DNA of 64,000 nucleotides from Paenilisteria portnoyi (GCF_014322795.1 NZ_JAASTT010000012.1:27927-91926); one strand, 5' to 3'; shown: positions 1 to 9,242, counted from the stretch's first letter. A program made the numbers and translations. The notes: a model not told the origin generated them from the sequence alone.

Positions 1-114
1 TTCTTCTGGAATATGTAAGGAGCTGAAAATGAGCGAAAAGCCGTTGTTAGATGCTTGTTGGATGGTTTTTTCAAAGTCGTTGTCGCTAGATAAATAAATC
101 GAGATACCGAACAT
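1..114 (-). CDS. mupG: MupG-like 6-phospho-N-acetylmuramidase (DUF871), 5' part only
   Basis: The gene runs off the left edge, so only the first 38 codons are present. The N-terminus reads MFGISIYLSS and continues to IFSSLHIPEE, the signature start of the DUF871/MupG family, whose first beta strand and SLHIPE motif begin a TIM-barrel glycosidase. Family members hydrolyse MurNAc-6-phosphate-GlcNAc in the cytoplasm during cell-wall recycling. The ATG is preceded by a GGTGAT ribosome binding site and a clear promoter. In Staphylococcus mupG sits in one operon with murQ, murP and murR. Here those genes are about 9.7 kb away on the other strand, but a shared operator-like palindrome links them. 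The family call is fairly secure although the fragment is short. Confidence 0.75.
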   Translation of the reverse strand, partial: MFGISIYLSSDNDFEKTIQQASNNGFSLIFSSLHIPEE

Positions 115-148
115 GTGAATCACCGTACTTTCGTGGTATTTTAAGCTA

Positions 149-177
149 AGTATACAGGTTGTGAAATTTTATTTCAA
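149..177 (-). promoter_or_regulatory. sigma-A promoter of mupG
   Basis: Read on the minus strand, TTGAAA (172-177) and TATACT (149-154) are separated by exactly 17 bases. The promoter points towards the mupG start at 114. The spacer contains the MurR-like palindrome described separately. Confidence 0.7.
162..176. promoter_or_regulatory. candidate MurR (RpiR-type) operator in the mupG promoter
   Basis: The 15-base palindrome TGAAATTTTATTTCA lies across the -35/spacer of the mupG promoter. It differs at one base from the site at 9803-9817 upstream of murQ. TGAAA-N5-TTTCA palindromes are typical of RpiR-family operators, and an RpiR-family murR gene lies at 12363-13211. Occupancy here would block transcription initiation. 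Confidence 0.6.
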
Positions 178-183
178 ACAAAA

Positions 184-362
184 GAGGATGGGACATAACC
201 CAGATAAATCGGCGACAAGCGTTCGCATTCGGGGGATTAGGCGGACTTCCGGTTCTAACATACACCAGTATGCTCCGCTTCCGGCTTCCACCAAATCCCC
301 TGAATACAAACGCTTTCGCTCGATTTATATAAAGCAGAATTTTTCGTCCTACCCGAAGAAAT
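184..362. repeat. large imperfect palindromic intergenic element
   Basis: About 180 bases form one long imperfect inverted repeat. Positions 204-246 match the reverse complement of 287-334; both arms carry an ATAAATCG block, GCGTT and ATTC-GGGGATT-GG-GGA. The apex at about 268-281 is CATAC-ACCA-GTATG. The element starts with a GGATGGGACATAACC sequence. It lies between the 3' end of ytqB and the mupG promoter. An open frame crosses it (161-388), but it starts with GTG inside the operator, lacks a ribosome binding site and merely reads through the palindrome. It is probably a MITE/REP-like element or a large RNA hairpin. Confidence 0.6.
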
Positions 363-379
363 GGGAGAGCGCTTTTGCC

Positions 380-976
380 TTATCTTGAGTTTTGTCTCAA
401 CCTCTTTATTTTTCGTTTTTCAATGGCAATTACAAAAGGCGGGTTATTGCGTTGGTTGATGAAGCGGTATTCTAAGACATGAAACTGCTCTTGGGGGAGC
501 GCTTCGGTATAGTGTAGCACGGCGGATTTCTCGGTTTGGCCCTCGGGATGCCCGTGATAAATAACTAGAATCACGATACCGCCGACCGTAAGTAGAGATA
601 GGGCCGCTTCAATGGCCTTGATAGTAGAGTCAGCGAGTGTTGTGATTGTTTTGTCGCCACCCGGAAGGTAGCCTAGATTGAAGATAGCTGCCTTGATTTC
701 GGTTTGTTGTGGCAGGAGCTCGATCATGTTTGCGTGGCTCTCGCGGAAAAGTGTGACTTGATCGGCAACATGTTTCTCAGTGAGCAATTGCGTCGTTGCT
801 TCGATGGCTTCTTGCTGGATATCGAAACCAAATACGTGGCCATTCACACCAACCAGATTGGCTAAAAATGCTGTATCGTGGCCATTTCCAATCGTGGCAT
901 CAACAACAGTATCGCCAGGCAAAATAAGACGGGTCAGCAGGTCGTGACTGAATGGTAAAATGCTTTTTAAGTTCAT
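380..976 (-). CDS. mnmM: YtqB/MnmM tRNA (wobble uridine) methyltransferase
   Basis: Class I SAM-dependent methyltransferase of about 198 residues. The SAM-binding motif VVDATIGNGHDT lies near residues 25-36, followed by the GFDIQ acidic loop and an NLGYLPGGDK motif typical of the YtqB (rRNA_methylase-like) family. In Bacillus subtilis this protein methylates nm5(s2)U34 to mnm5(s2)U34 in tRNA. I chose the ATG at 976 (MNLKSILPFS) because it overlaps the ytqA stop by four bases (ATGA) and because homologues begin there; a longer frame from 1021 runs inside ytqA. The tight coupling to the radical-SAM gene ytqA is the same as in B. subtilis and supports a joint role in wobble-uridine modification. 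Confidence 0.85.
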   Translation of the reverse strand: MNLKSILPFSHDLLTRLILPGDTVVDATIGNGHDTAFLANLVGVNGHVFGFDIQQEAIEATTQLLTEKHVADQVTLFRESHANMIELLPQQTEIKAAIFNLGYLPGGDKTITTLADSTIKAIEAALSLLTVGGIVILVIYHGHPEGQTEKSAVLHYTEALPQEQFHVLEYRFINQRNNPPFVIAIEKRKIKRLRQNSR

Positions 977-1932
977 GCTTCGTTCCCAACCTTTGCTGTG
1001 TTGTAAAATTTCCCTTGCCAACTATCACGTCTAACGAGTTCCGCATCAATCGAATTCAAAACTTCCCACTTATTCAAGCTCCAAATCGGGCCAATTAAGT
1101 CTTCGATTGCGCCGTCTCCTGTAATGCGATGAATGACCATTTCAGGAGGGAGTATCTCGAGCTGATCACAAACCAGGCTGACATAATCGTCTTTTGTTAA
1201 AAATTTTAGTTCGCCATTTTTGTATTGCTGAACCATCGGCGTGCCTTTTAGCAAGTGCAACAGATGGATTTTGATGCCCGCGACGCCGCTTTCAACGACT
1301 TTTTGCACGGTTTGCATCATCATTTCTGGTGTTTCACGAGGCAGGCCGTTGATAATATGCGTACAAACACGAATCCTGCGAGCGTGTAATTTTTTGACAC
1401 CTTCCACATAGCAATCGTAGTCATGTGCCCGATTGATGAGTACGCCAGTCTCGTTGTGCGCGCTTTGGAGGCCGAGTTCCACCCAGAGGTAGATTCGCTC
1501 GTTTAACTCGGCTAAATAGTCCAAAACGTCATCAGGAAGGCAATCAGGGCGTGTTGCAATCGATAAACCGACGACGCCAGGTTCATTTAGCACGGATTCA
1601 TATTTTTCGCGCAGTTCGGCAACAGGGGCGTGCGTGTTCGTGAATGCTTGGAAATAGGCCATATATTTGCCGTCTTTCCATTTTGTATGCATCCGGTCCT
1701 TGATCGCGTGAAACTGGGTCTGCAAATCGTCCACTCGATCGCCTGCAAAATCACCAGACCCCGCCGCACTGCAAAAAGTACAACCCCCATGCGCTACCGT
1801 ACCATCACGATTTGGACAGTCAAAGCCACCATCCAGCGCCACTTTGAAAACTTTGTAGCCAAAATGGTCACGCAAGCAGTAATTCCATGTGTGGTATCGT
1901 TTATTATCGTTCGTATATGGAAATGGGTTCAT
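973..1932 (-). CDS. ytqA: YtqA radical SAM protein (TIGR01212 family)
   Basis: 319 residues, the normal family length. The radical-SAM cluster ligands are C39, C51 and C54 (spacing C-X11-C-X2-C), with the family's YFQAFTNTHAP and LGLQSAH segments following. An ATG start at 1932 has GGAG about ten bases upstream. The gene is the first of a two-gene unit, and its TGA overlaps the start of mnmM. In Gram-positive bacteria the YtqA/YtqB pair has been implicated in formation of mnm5(s2)U34 in tRNA, with YtqA on a glycine-independent route. I recall that assignment from literature; the sequence itself shows only family and linkage. Confidence 0.85.
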   Translation of the reverse strand: MNPFPYTNDNKRYHTWNYCLRDHFGYKVFKVALDGGFDCPNRDGTVAHGGCTFCSAAGSGDFAGDRVDDLQTQFHAIKDRMHTKWKDGKYMAYFQAFTNTHAPVAELREKYESVLNEPGVVGLSIATRPDCLPDDVLDYLAELNERIYLWVELGLQSAHNETGVLINRAHDYDCYVEGVKKLHARRIRVCTHIINGLPRETPEMMMQTVQKVVESGVAGIKIHLLHLLKGTPMVQQYKNGELKFLTKDDYVSLVCDQLEILPPEMVIHRITGDGAIEDLIGPIWSLNKWEVLNSIDAELVRRDSWQGKFYNTAKVGNEA

Positions 1933-1995
1933 TTTTTGTCAAACTCCTTCAAACTTGAAATAATCATCCTTGTTATTTTATCATATTTTTCAGGG

Positions 1996-2024
1996 TTGCG
2001 GAGGAGTTATCATTGTGCTATGAT
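1996..2024 (+). promoter_or_regulatory. sigma-A promoter of the APC transporter gene
   Basis: TTGCGG (1996-2001), a 17-base spacer and TATGAT (2019-2024). It lies 53 bases upstream of the start codon at 2077 in the divergent gap between ytqA and the transporter. Confidence 0.55.
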
Positions 2025-2076
2025 ATAAAAATACTTTAACTTGGTAATGTACTAAAACGACTTGGGGGCAGAGAAA

Positions 2077-3483
2077 ATGAACAAAACAAACAAAAAAATG
2101 GGTTATCTCGTATTGACATCTTTAGTAGTAGGAAACATGATTGGATCAGGAATCTTCATGTTGCCGCGACAAATGGCGGCCGTAGCAAGTCCACTCGGCA
2201 TTATGCTGGCATGGATTTTAACAGGAACCGGTGTGTTAATGATCGCGCTCGTATTCGGAAATTTGGCTGTGCGACGACCAGACTTAACAAGTGGTGCGCA
2301 AAGCCATGCGTTCGAATTGTTCCGCAATCCAAAATTAAAACGGCTGGCAGGATTCATCGCCGTCTGGAGTTACTGGGTCGCTAACTGGGCAGGAAACGTG
2401 TCCATTATCACCTCTTTTGCAGGTTACTTATCCGTCTTTTTTCCAGTACTTAATAGTAAAAAAATCGTGTTTACCATGGGATCTTATCAGTTAGGACTCG
2501 GCCAATTATTGACGTTTCTTATTTGTTCGCTACTTTTGTGGGGCGTTTGCCTGATCATCATTCAAGGAGTAAGCGGGGCGGGACGAATTAATTTAATCGC
2601 AACAGCAGCGAAAATTATCGGCTTCTTCCTATTCATTGTCGTCGGTTTATTCGCTTTCCAATCCTCTGTAATGGGCGAGTGGTATCATCCGGTTGTCGAC
2701 ACGAGCGGACTAGAAAACGGCTTGCTATCACAAGTCAACAGTGCGGCAATCGTTACATTATGGGCGTTCATCGGAATTGAGTCGGCAATGATGTTTGCGG
2801 GACGCGCGAAATCCGGTAAAACAGTTCGTGCTGCGACTATTTCTGGGCTGGTCATCTCGGTTTGTCTCTACACGACAATCACGATTCTGGCACTCGGGCT
2901 CATTCCTAAATCCAAGCTATTACATTCCGCAAGTCCGTTAGCCGATGCGCTAAACGTTGTCACGGGTAGCGGTGGCTCGGCAGTTATGGCATTGCTCGCA
3001 CTTGTCTGCTTATTTGGCTCAGCGATTGGTTGGATTATGATGAGTTCCGAAGCGCCGTACCAAGCCGCGAAAAATGGACTTTTCCTCCCATTCCTAGCGA
3101 AAACGAATAAAAATGGTACGCCAGTCCTTGTTCTCATTTTGACATGTTGTGCGTCCCAATTATTCATCCTATCAACGCTTTCTGGCAACATCGCAACAGC
3201 CTACGATTTCGTGGTCAAAGTCTCGACGCTGGCGTTTCTCGTCCAATATTTCATCTCACCACTATTCCAACTGAAATTGACGCTAACAGGTGCGACATAT
3301 GAGACGAATTCAATAGGGAAACGTTGGTTTGATGGCTTTATCGCAGCTCTTGCACTAACGTACGCTAGTTGGATTATCAAAAGTGGAACAGAGGACTGGC
3401 GCGTGTTCGCTCTTAGTCTAGGCCTATTCTTCCTAGGATTCCTATTATATCCGTTGATGAAATACAAGCCGTTAGCGAAATGA
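2077..3483 (+). CDS. APC-family basic amino acid/polyamine antiporter
   Basis: About 468 residues with twelve or so hydrophobic segments. The N-terminus carries the APC substrate-binding motif VVGNMIGSGIFMLP followed by ASPLGIMLAWILTGTG, which is closest to the arginine/ornithine (ArcD) and lysine antiporter branch. It should act in the cytoplasmic membrane as an amino acid exchanger; the substrate cannot be read from the sequence. I use the ATG at 2077, which has a purine-rich GGGGGCAGAG stretch just upstream; an in-frame TTG at 2062 would add five residues but lies in the ribosome binding region. No metabolic partner gene (arcA, arcB, decarboxylase) is adjacent, so a role in acid resistance is only a possibility. 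Confidence 0.8.
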   Translation: MNKTNKKMGYLVLTSLVVGNMIGSGIFMLPRQMAAVASPLGIMLAWILTGTGVLMIALVFGNLAVRRPDLTSGAQSHAFELFRNPKLKRLAGFIAVWSYWVANWAGNVSIITSFAGYLSVFFPVLNSKKIVFTMGSYQLGLGQLLTFLICSLLLWGVCLIIIQGVSGAGRINLIATAAKIIGFFLFIVVGLFAFQSSVMGEWYHPVVDTSGLENGLLSQVNSAAIVTLWAFIGIESAMMFAGRAKSGKTVRAATISGLVISVCLYTTITILALGLIPKSKLLHSASPLADALNVVTGSGGSAVMALLALVCLFGSAIGWIMMSSEAPYQAAKNGLFLPFLAKTNKNGTPVLVLILTCCASQLFILSTLSGNIATAYDFVVKVSTLAFLVQYFISPLFQLKLTLTGATYETNSIGKRWFDGFIAALALTYASWIIKSGTEDWRVFALSLGLFFLGFLLYPLMKYKPLAK

Positions 3484-3489
3484 CAATCG

Positions 3490-3518
3490 TTGCTTTATCC
3501 GCGTTTTTATGCTATTTT
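3490..3518 (+). promoter_or_regulatory. probable promoter of the two-TM protein gene
   Basis: TTGCTT (3490-3495), 17 bases, TATTTT (3513-3518). The -10 box is weak. It starts directly after the transporter stop codon. Confidence 0.4.
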
Positions 3519-3563
3519 TAAGACATCTTTAGGTTACTTTGGAAACGCGAAAGAAGTGGGGAA

Positions 3564-4196
3564 ATGATAATTGTATACCTTGTGCTGGCGATTATTTGTT
3601 TGATGGTCATCACAGCTTTTTATGGGAAAGTAAATATTCGAAAACATTGGGTTGGTTTCGCAGCGCTTGTTCTACTGGTGGCGATGGTGGCGATTTTTTT
3701 CAGGCAAACGTTTTTCGTGACGGGCAGTCCGTATCATGAAATTCACAAACAGGTTGCTTCGACCGATCTTTCTTCGGAGTCAGTAAATGGGATTAAAATC
3801 GATCAAGTACTGGCAACCGAAACACAGAAAACAGATTTTAAATCGAAGGAAGTCACGGATAAAAGTCTCCAAAAAGAGATAAAAGTACTCGTTCCAAAGA
3901 ATAAAGAAAAGGCCACATACTGGGTATCTATCGAGGACGCTGACAAAAATCGCGTGATACATATCGAATATGGAAGCGATAAATTAACAACGAGCCGTGG
4001 CATCAAGTTTGGTGATTCTGTTGATAAAGTGACTAGTACGTATGGTTCGGCGTATCGTAATTTAACGAAGTCCGATCGCTATGAGCAGGAGCTCGTGTAT
4101 GAAGATAAGGATAATAATATCGAATTGCGCTTTGGGTTCTGGGATAATAAAGTCGAGATGATTTGGTTGACCGCGCTTGATAAGGCGCCGATTTAG
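3564..4196 (+). CDS. membrane-anchored protein of unknown function, two TM segments
   Basis: 210 residues. Two hydrophobic helices lie at about residues 2-19 and 31-48. A long charged, mostly Lys/Asp/Glu/Ser domain follows and would lie outside the cell if the N-terminus is inside. Near the C-terminus is the segment GIKFGDSVDKVTSTYG, a G-GDS--KV---YG motif common to a class of small repeated extracytoplasmic domains in Firmicutes lipoproteins. I do not recognise a named family. The ATG at 3564 has a GTGGGG ribosome binding site. It stands alone between the transporter and the leuS leader. Confidence 0.65.
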   Translation: MIIVYLVLAIICLMVITAFYGKVNIRKHWVGFAALVLLVAMVAIFFRQTFFVTGSPYHEIHKQVASTDLSSESVNGIKIDQVLATETQKTDFKSKEVTDKSLQKEIKVLVPKNKEKATYWVSIEDADKNRVIHIEYGSDKLTTSRGIKFGDSVDKVTSTYGSAYRNLTKSDRYEQELVYEDKDNNIELRFGFWDNKVEMIWLTALDKAPI

Positions 4197-4200
4197 AGGG

Positions 4201-4229
4201 TTGTCAAAGCGTGGCGGATACGTTACAAT
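4201..4229 (+). promoter_or_regulatory. sigma-A promoter of the leuS T-box transcript
   Basis: TTGTCA (4201-4206), 17-base spacer, TACAAT (4224-4229). It starts four bases after the preceding stop codon and drives the T-box leader. Confidence 0.65.
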
Positions 4230-4235
4230 AGAACT

Positions 4236-4476
4236 ATTGATGAAACAAGAAAGAGGAGTAGTAGTACAAGTTCTTGGCGTTTAGAGAGGTGACGGTTGGT
4301 GCGAGTCACACGCGAAGATGTACGAACTTGCCTCGGCACGCATAGATGTGGTGAAAACCGCCGTCCTTTTCCGCGTTAAGGAATTCTTGAGTTGAGTGGA
4401 GACACTAATTTGGGTGGTACCGCGGGGGTTTTTACTCTCGTCCCATGGCATTTTTTTGCTGTGGGATTTTTTTGTT
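4236..4476 (+). promoter_or_regulatory. T-box riboswitch, leucine, leuS leader
   Basis: The conserved T-box TGGGTGGTACCGCGG is at 4411-4425. The terminator TCCCATGGCA / GCTGTGGGA plus a T run ends at about 4476. Stem I has the AGTA loop-E strand at about 4258-4264 and the opposing GAA. Using the GAA-N-XXX register shared with the trp and tyrS leaders here, the specifier is UUG (Leu). The UGGU tetrad matches an A73 discriminator, as expected for tRNA-Leu. Uncharged tRNA-Leu would stabilise the antiterminator and turn on leuS. Confidence 0.9.
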
Positions 4477-4508
4477 TTGCAGCAAGTATAGAAAGGGAGT
4501 TATGGATT

Positions 4509-6923
4509 ATGACATTTAATCACAAAGAGATGGAGCCGAAATGGCAGAAGAGATGGGAAGACGAGAAGATTTTCAAAACGACGGAGGACGCGGATAAGTC
4601 GAATTTTTATGCACTCGATATGTTTCCTTATCCATCAGGCTCAGGACTCCACGTTGGACATCCAGAAGGTTATACGGCGACGGATATTATTTCACGAATG
4701 AAGCGCATGCAAGGGTTTAACGTGCTTCATCCGATTGGTTGGGATGCGTTTGGACTGCCAGCTGAGCAGTACGCGATTGATACGGGGAACGACCCTGCTG
4801 CATTTACAGCGCATAATATCGAGAATTTCACGCGCCAAATCAAGTCGCTAGGCTTCTCTTATGACTGGGATCGCGAAATTAACACGACCGACCCGAATTA
4901 TTATAAATGGACGCAATGGATTTTCACGAAACTATACGAAAAAGGGCTCGCTTATGAGGCTGAGGTTGCGGTGAACTGGTGTCCAGCGCTTGGTACGGTG
5001 CTTGCGAATGAAGAAGTTATCGATGGCAAAAGTGAGCGCGGCGGGCATCCTGTTTTTCGTAAACCGATGCGTCAATGGATGCTAAAAATTACGGCGTACG
5101 CGGATCGTTTGCTAGATGATTTGGATTTGGTGGATTGGCCAGAGAATATTAAAGATATGCAGCGTAACTGGATTGGGCGATCAGAAGGTGCGGAGGTTGC
5201 GTTTCAAGTGAAAGACAACGACGCGAATTTCACTGTATTTACGACGCGTCCAGATACACTTTTTGGGGCAACGTATGCGGTTCTAGCGCCAGAGCATGAT
5301 TTGGTGGATAAGATTGTAACAGCGGATCAAAAAGAAGCGGTGACGGCGTATCAGAAACAAGTGGAGCTTAAAAGTGAGTTGGAGCGTACCGATCTTGCGA
5401 AAGATAAGACTGGCGTTTTCACGGGAGCTTACGCGATTAATCCGGTGAACGGCGAAGAGATGCCGATTTGGATTGCCGATTATGTCCTAATTCAGTACGG
5501 AACTGGTGCAATTATGGCGGTTCCGGCACACGATGAGCGTGATTATGCGTTCGCGACACAATTCCATTTGGACATTAAAGCGGTTCTGGCTGGCGGAAAT
5601 GTCGAAGAAGAGGCTTATACGGGCGATGGGGACCACATTAATTCAGAATTTCTCAACGGTCTGAATAAAGACGATGCGATTGCCAAAATCATTGACTGGC
5701 TAGAAGAAAATAAAGCTGGTACGCGTAAAATTAGTTTCCGTTTGCGCGATTGGTTGTTCAGCCGTCAACGTTATTGGGGCGAGCCGATTCCTGTCATTCA
5801 TTGGGAAGATGGCGAAACAACAACGATTCCAGAACAAGAATTGCCACTACTCCTTCCAAAAGCAACCGAAATCAAGCCATCTGGAACAGGCGAATCACCA
5901 CTTGCAAACTTGACTGACTGGGTAAATGTGGTCGATGCAAATGGTCGTAAAGGAGTTCGCGAAACGAATACAATGCCGCAGTGGGCTGGCTCTAGCTGGT
6001 ACTTCTTGCGCTATATCGATCCGGAAAACAAGGACGTTTTGGCAGATAAAGAAAAGCTTGAAAAATGGCTTCCGGTCGACGTGTATATCGGTGGCGCCGA
6101 GCATGCGGTATTGCACTTGCTATACGCGCGATTCTGGCACAAATTCCTATACGATATCGGTGTTGTACCAACGAAAGAACCGTTCCAAAAACTGTTTAAC
6201 CAAGGCATGATTTTGGGCGATAATAACGAGAAAATGAGTAAATCTCGCGGCAATGTTGTCAATCCAGATGACGTGGTTGAACAATACGGCGCGGACACGC
6301 TACGCCTCTACGAAATGTTCATGGGACCACTTGAAGCATCGATTCCATGGAACGCAAATGGCCTAGAAGGAGCACGCAAATTCCTAGATCGCGTTTGGCG
6401 CTTGTTCATCGAGGAAGAAACAGGCGAAATCAACGCTAAAATTACGACAGAAGCCAATGTTGACCTTGAGAAATCGTACCACCAAATGGTGAAAATGGTA
6501 TCCGAACACTACGAAAACCTGCGCTTCAATACAGGTATTTCACAGTTGATGATTTTTATAAACGATGCATATAAAGCAACGACCGTTCCGAAAAACTATG
6601 CAGAAGGTTTCGTTCAACTCCTTTCGCCAATCGCACCACATTTGGCAGAAGAACTATGGAATCGTCTTGGTCATACCGAAACGATTACGTATGAGTCATG
6701 GCCAACATTTGATGCTTCTAAATTGGTGGAAGATGAAGTCGAAATCGTGCTACAAGTGAATGGTAAAGTGAGAGCAAAAGTCACAGTAGCGAAAGATTTA
6801 GCCCGAGATGAGCTAGAACAAATCGCTCGAAGCAATGATAAAATCACCGAAGAAATAGCGGGCAAAACAGTCCGTAAAGTCATCGCTGTCCCTGGTAAAT
6901 TGGTAAACATTGTAGCTAATTAA
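4509..6923 (+). CDS. leuS: leucyl-tRNA synthetase
   Basis: 804 residues, the usual bacterial length. It charges tRNA-Leu with leucine in the cytoplasm. The class I HIGH-type motif is HVGH near residues 48-51 ([15 protein letters not shown]), and the KMSKS motif starts at K575. Between them lies the CP1 editing domain, with the [12 protein letters not shown] segment. I chose the ATG at 4509 because AAAGGGAG lies eight bases upstream and homologues begin [13 protein letters not shown]. An in-frame extension upstream to 4392 is only the translated T-box and terminator. The gene is controlled by the leucine T-box and followed by its own terminator. Confidence 0.97.
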   Translation: MTFNHKEMEPKWQKRWEDEKIFKTTEDADKSNFYALDMFPYPSGSGLHVGHPEGYTATDIISRMKRMQGFNVLHPIGWDAFGLPAEQYAIDTGNDPAAFTAHNIENFTRQIKSLGFSYDWDREINTTDPNYYKWTQWIFTKLYEKGLAYEAEVAVNWCPALGTVLANEEVIDGKSERGGHPVFRKPMRQWMLKITAYADRLLDDLDLVDWPENIKDMQRNWIGRSEGAEVAFQVKDNDANFTVFTTRPDTLFGATYAVLAPEHDLVDKIVTADQKEAVTAYQKQVELKSELERTDLAKDKTGVFTGAYAINPVNGEEMPIWIADYVLIQYGTGAIMAVPAHDERDYAFATQFHLDIKAVLAGGNVEEEAYTGDGDHINSEFLNGLNKDDAIAKIIDWLEENKAGTRKISFRLRDWLFSRQRYWGEPIPVIHWEDGETTTIPEQELPLLLPKATEIKPSGTGESPLANLTDWVNVVDANGRKGVRETNTMPQWAGSSWYFLRYIDPENKDVLADKEKLEKWLPVDVYIGGAEHAVLHLLYARFWHKFLYDIGVVPTKEPFQKLFNQGMILGDNNEKMSKSRGNVVNPDDVVEQYGADTLRLYEMFMGPLEASIPWNANGLEGARKFLDRVWRLFIEEETGEINAKITTEANVDLEKSYHQMVKMVSEHYENLRFNTGISQLMIFINDAYKATTVPKNYAEGFVQLLSPIAPHLAEELWNRLGHTETITYESWPTFDASKLVEDEVEIVLQVNGKVRAKVTVAKDLARDELEQIARSNDKITEEIAGKTVRKVIAVPGKLVNIVAN

Positions 6924-6934
6924 ACTTAATAACC

Positions 6935-6976
6935 AGTCCATCTAACTCTATACATGGTTAGGTGGACTATTTTGTT
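6935..6976 (+). terminator. leuS terminator
   Basis: Twelve-base stem AGTCCATCTAAC / GTTAGGTGGACT (one G-T pair) with a ten-base loop, followed by a T-rich ATTTTGTTT tail. Confidence 0.8.
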
Positions 6977-7067
6977 TCTAAAGAATTTTTAAAGGTTTGC
7001 TTTTTGTCAAATTCGTGTCATAAATCTATGGTATGATGGAAAAAATGAACCACTAGGATGATGAAGA

Positions 7068-7715
7068 ATGAACGTATTAATTGCAGATGATCAAAAAGAT
7101 ATGTTGAAAATTTTATGTGCTTATTTTGAAAAAGAGGGCTTTACTGTTTTTCAAGCGGAAAATGGAGAAGAGGCTTTAGAAATATATTATCGTGAGAAAT
7201 TGGATTTAGCGGTGTTGGATTGGATGATGCCGGGCGTAAATGGTGTGGAAGTTTGCAAAGAAATGAAGGCGTCGGGCTCTGTGAAAGTGATGATGTTGAC
7301 GGCGAAAAGTGAGGGCGAGGATGAATGTTATGCGCTCGAAACTGGAGCGGATGACTACGTTAAGAAGCCATTTTTCCCGAAAGCGTTGTTGGTTCGCGCG
7401 AAGAATTTGACGGGTTTTCAGAACTGTTTCGAAGTGGCGGATATTACGATTGATACATATGCCAAGAAATTATTTAAACAAGGTATGGATATTAATGCCA
7501 CGAAAACAGAATACGAATTAATGCGCGTGTTATATCAAAATAAAGGTGCGATTCTGAATCGAAATCAGCTGCTGGATATTGTTTGGGGGATTGATTACGA
7601 AGGCGAAGAGCGCACAGTAGACACGCATATTAGGCGGCTTCGCGAAAAAGTTGGTGACGGGCTGATTAAGACGCATCGCGGGATGGGCTATAGTATCGAG
7701 GTCGATAATGAGTAA
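7068..7715 (+). CDS. OmpR-family response regulator
   Basis: 215 residues. The receiver domain occupies residues 1-115 with acidic pocket D7/D8, phosphoacceptor D51 (AVLDWMMPG) and the VKKPF lysine motif. The winged-helix DNA-binding domain occupies about 125-212, with NRNQLLDIVWG and RTVDTHIRRLREKVG in the recognition region. It overlaps the downstream histidine kinase by eight bases, so the two are translationally coupled. An extended -10 (TG-N-TATGAT, 7029-7037) lies 30 bases upstream of the start. Downstream genes encode a membrane peptide and a lytic transglycosylase, so a cell-wall stress or turnover role is plausible but inferred from context only. Confidence 0.9.
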   Translation: MNVLIADDQKDMLKILCAYFEKEGFTVFQAENGEEALEIYYREKLDLAVLDWMMPGVNGVEVCKEMKASGSVKVMMLTAKSEGEDECYALETGADDYVKKPFFPKALLVRAKNLTGFQNCFEVADITIDTYAKKLFKQGMDINATKTEYELMRVLYQNKGAILNRNQLLDIVWGIDYEGEERTVDTHIRRLREKVGDGLIKTHRGMGYSIEVDNE

Positions 7716-9081
7716 ACTCGGCCGTAAGCTGACGTGGCGCATTTCGGCAGTGGTTATCGGTGTTTTTGCGCTATCGATGCTCGTAAATCAATTTTTTCTA
7801 CCCAAATACTATCATTTTGAGATGAATCAAAAAGTGACGCAGGCGATGAAAGAGGTCGACAAGTGGGATAAGAAGCGGATTGAGAATGACCTTGGCATAT
7901 TGGAAGCGAAGTATGACGTGACAATTGTAGCTGAGAAAATGAGCAATAATGTGGACGACCTCAATGAAATGTTGCGGCTAGACTTGGCGCAGAAACGCAT
8001 TGCGCTAAACCGTTTTTGGGTGACAGGTGAGACGGTAGAGGATTTAAAAAAAGGCGCGATTATTACGAAATTATACGACCAAGGCAAGCAAAAATCGAGT
8101 TTTTTAGTGAGTTTAAACGAGAAGGATGGATTGCTTATCATGGCGGGGATTTCGATTGCCAATTACGATGAAACCGCAAAAATCATCAATGAATTTAACT
8201 TGATGTTGATGCTGTTCGGCTCTATCTTAGTCGTTGCGCTTACTGGCTTTTTATCTCGAAAAATTACGAAACCGCTGAAGGAATTAAAAATGGTTGCTGA
8301 TCAGATTTCGAAATTGGAGTTTGAGAAGGTGAGCATTGAAACACGCGATGAATTGGAAGATTTGGCGACGAGTATTAATGTGATGAGTGATGATTTGAAG
8401 AAAGCGCATCATGCGTTGCTTCGACGGAATAAAGAGTTAAAGCATTTTATGGCGGACTTAACCCATGAATTGAAGACACCACTTGCACTGATTAAAGCCT
8501 ACAGCATGGGGATTCAGGATGGCTTGGACGACGGGACTTACATGGCGACAATCGTGAAACAGACCAATCAAATCTCGGTGATTATCGAAGAATTATTGCG
8601 TTTTTCCAAAATGGAAGTAGATCCACTGCACCTAGAAAAAATCGAAGTTCGGATGCTTTTTGAGGAAATCCTTGCAAATTATCAAGAAACGACAGATCTA
8701 GATATTCGGACAAAATCGGAAATCAGTCCAGAAATCGTTATTTTGGCGGATAAGGCAAAACTAGAGATGGTGTTTAATAATGTCATCACAAACGCGGTGA
8801 AATACGCAACAACGAATCAAATTAAAATCGAGTGGACCGAGCAGAATAATAAAGTTTACTTCGCCATTAAAAATGAAACAACGATCCGCGATTCGCAAAC
8901 ATTAGAGCATATTTGGATGCCGTTTTATGTGAGAGAAGCTTCGCGAAATAAGAACTTTTCGGGAACTGGGCTTGGGCTCGCCATTGTGCAAACGGTCATG
9001 GAACAGCATGAATTTGAATATGGTGCGAAATTGGAAGATGGCTGGATTACGTTTTATCTGATTTTTGATAAGGTCGAGTAA
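7708..9081 (+). CDS. sensor histidine kinase
   Basis: 457 residues. TM1 is at about residues 12-30, a periplasm-equivalent sensor region of about 130 residues follows, and TM2 is at about 164-184. A HAMP linker (RKITKPLKEL) comes next. The HisKA phosphoacceptor is H253 in DLTHELKTPLALI. The ATP-binding domain has the N box (NNVITNAVKYA) and the glycine box FSGTGLGLAIV near the C-terminus. It pairs with the overlapping OmpR-type regulator. The large extracytoplasmic loop differs from the short-loop BceS-type bacitracin sensors, so the stimulus is unknown. The next gene starts 17 bases downstream, and the group looks like one operon. Confidence 0.9.
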   Translation: MSKLGRKLTWRISAVVIGVFALSMLVNQFFLPKYYHFEMNQKVTQAMKEVDKWDKKRIENDLGILEAKYDVTIVAEKMSNNVDDLNEMLRLDLAQKRIALNRFWVTGETVEDLKKGAIITKLYDQGKQKSSFLVSLNEKDGLLIMAGISIANYDETAKIINEFNLMLMLFGSILVVALTGFLSRKITKPLKELKMVADQISKLEFEKVSIETRDELEDLATSINVMSDDLKKAHHALLRRNKELKHFMADLTHELKTPLALIKAYSMGIQDGLDDGTYMATIVKQTNQISVIIEELLRFSKMEVDPLHLEKIEVRMLFEEILANYQETTDLDIRTKSEISPEIVILADKAKLEMVFNNVITNAVKYATTNQIKIEWTEQNNKVYFAIKNETTIRDSQTLEHIWMPFYVREASRNKNFSGTGLGLAIVQTVMEQHEFEYGAKLEDGWITFYLIFDKVE

Positions 9082-9098
9082 GGGAGGGGAAAGCAAGT

Positions 9099-9242
9099 AT
9101 GAAAATAAAAAATATCATCGTGAGTGTCGTGCTTGTCTTTCTCATCGCGATCTTACTGATTTTGCAAATTTGGCAACCGCATGAGGCGATAGCAGCGCAA
9201 GGGTCTACGAAAATACAAACCATTGAGAGGTTAAGGCTATGA
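9099..9242 (+). CDS. 47-residue membrane/secreted peptide between kinase and transglycosylase
   Basis: A short gene with a strong ribosome binding site (AGGGAGGGG, nine bases upstream). The product begins MKIKNIIVSVVLVFLIAILL, a single hydrophobic helix, then QIWQPHEAIAAQG and a polar tail. AIAAQG could be a signal-peptidase-like A-x-A site, so it may be either membrane-bound or released. Its TGA overlaps the ATG of the lytic transglycosylase (ATGA), so the two are translationally coupled. I do not recognise a family. The coupling suggests that it serves, regulates or targets the transglycosylase, or feeds back on the kinase; both are inferences. Confidence 0.7.
   Translation: MKIKNIIVSVVLVFLIAILLILQIWQPHEAIAAQGSTKIQTIERLRL

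Noticed and set aside
161..388. 75-codon plus-strand frame across the left palindromic element
   Set aside because: GTG start inside the mupG operator, no ribosome binding site, and the sequence is explained by the palindrome.
4392..4508. In-frame 39-codon extension of leuS
   Set aside because: It translates the T-box and terminator; homologues start at MTFNHKE with a good ribosome binding site.
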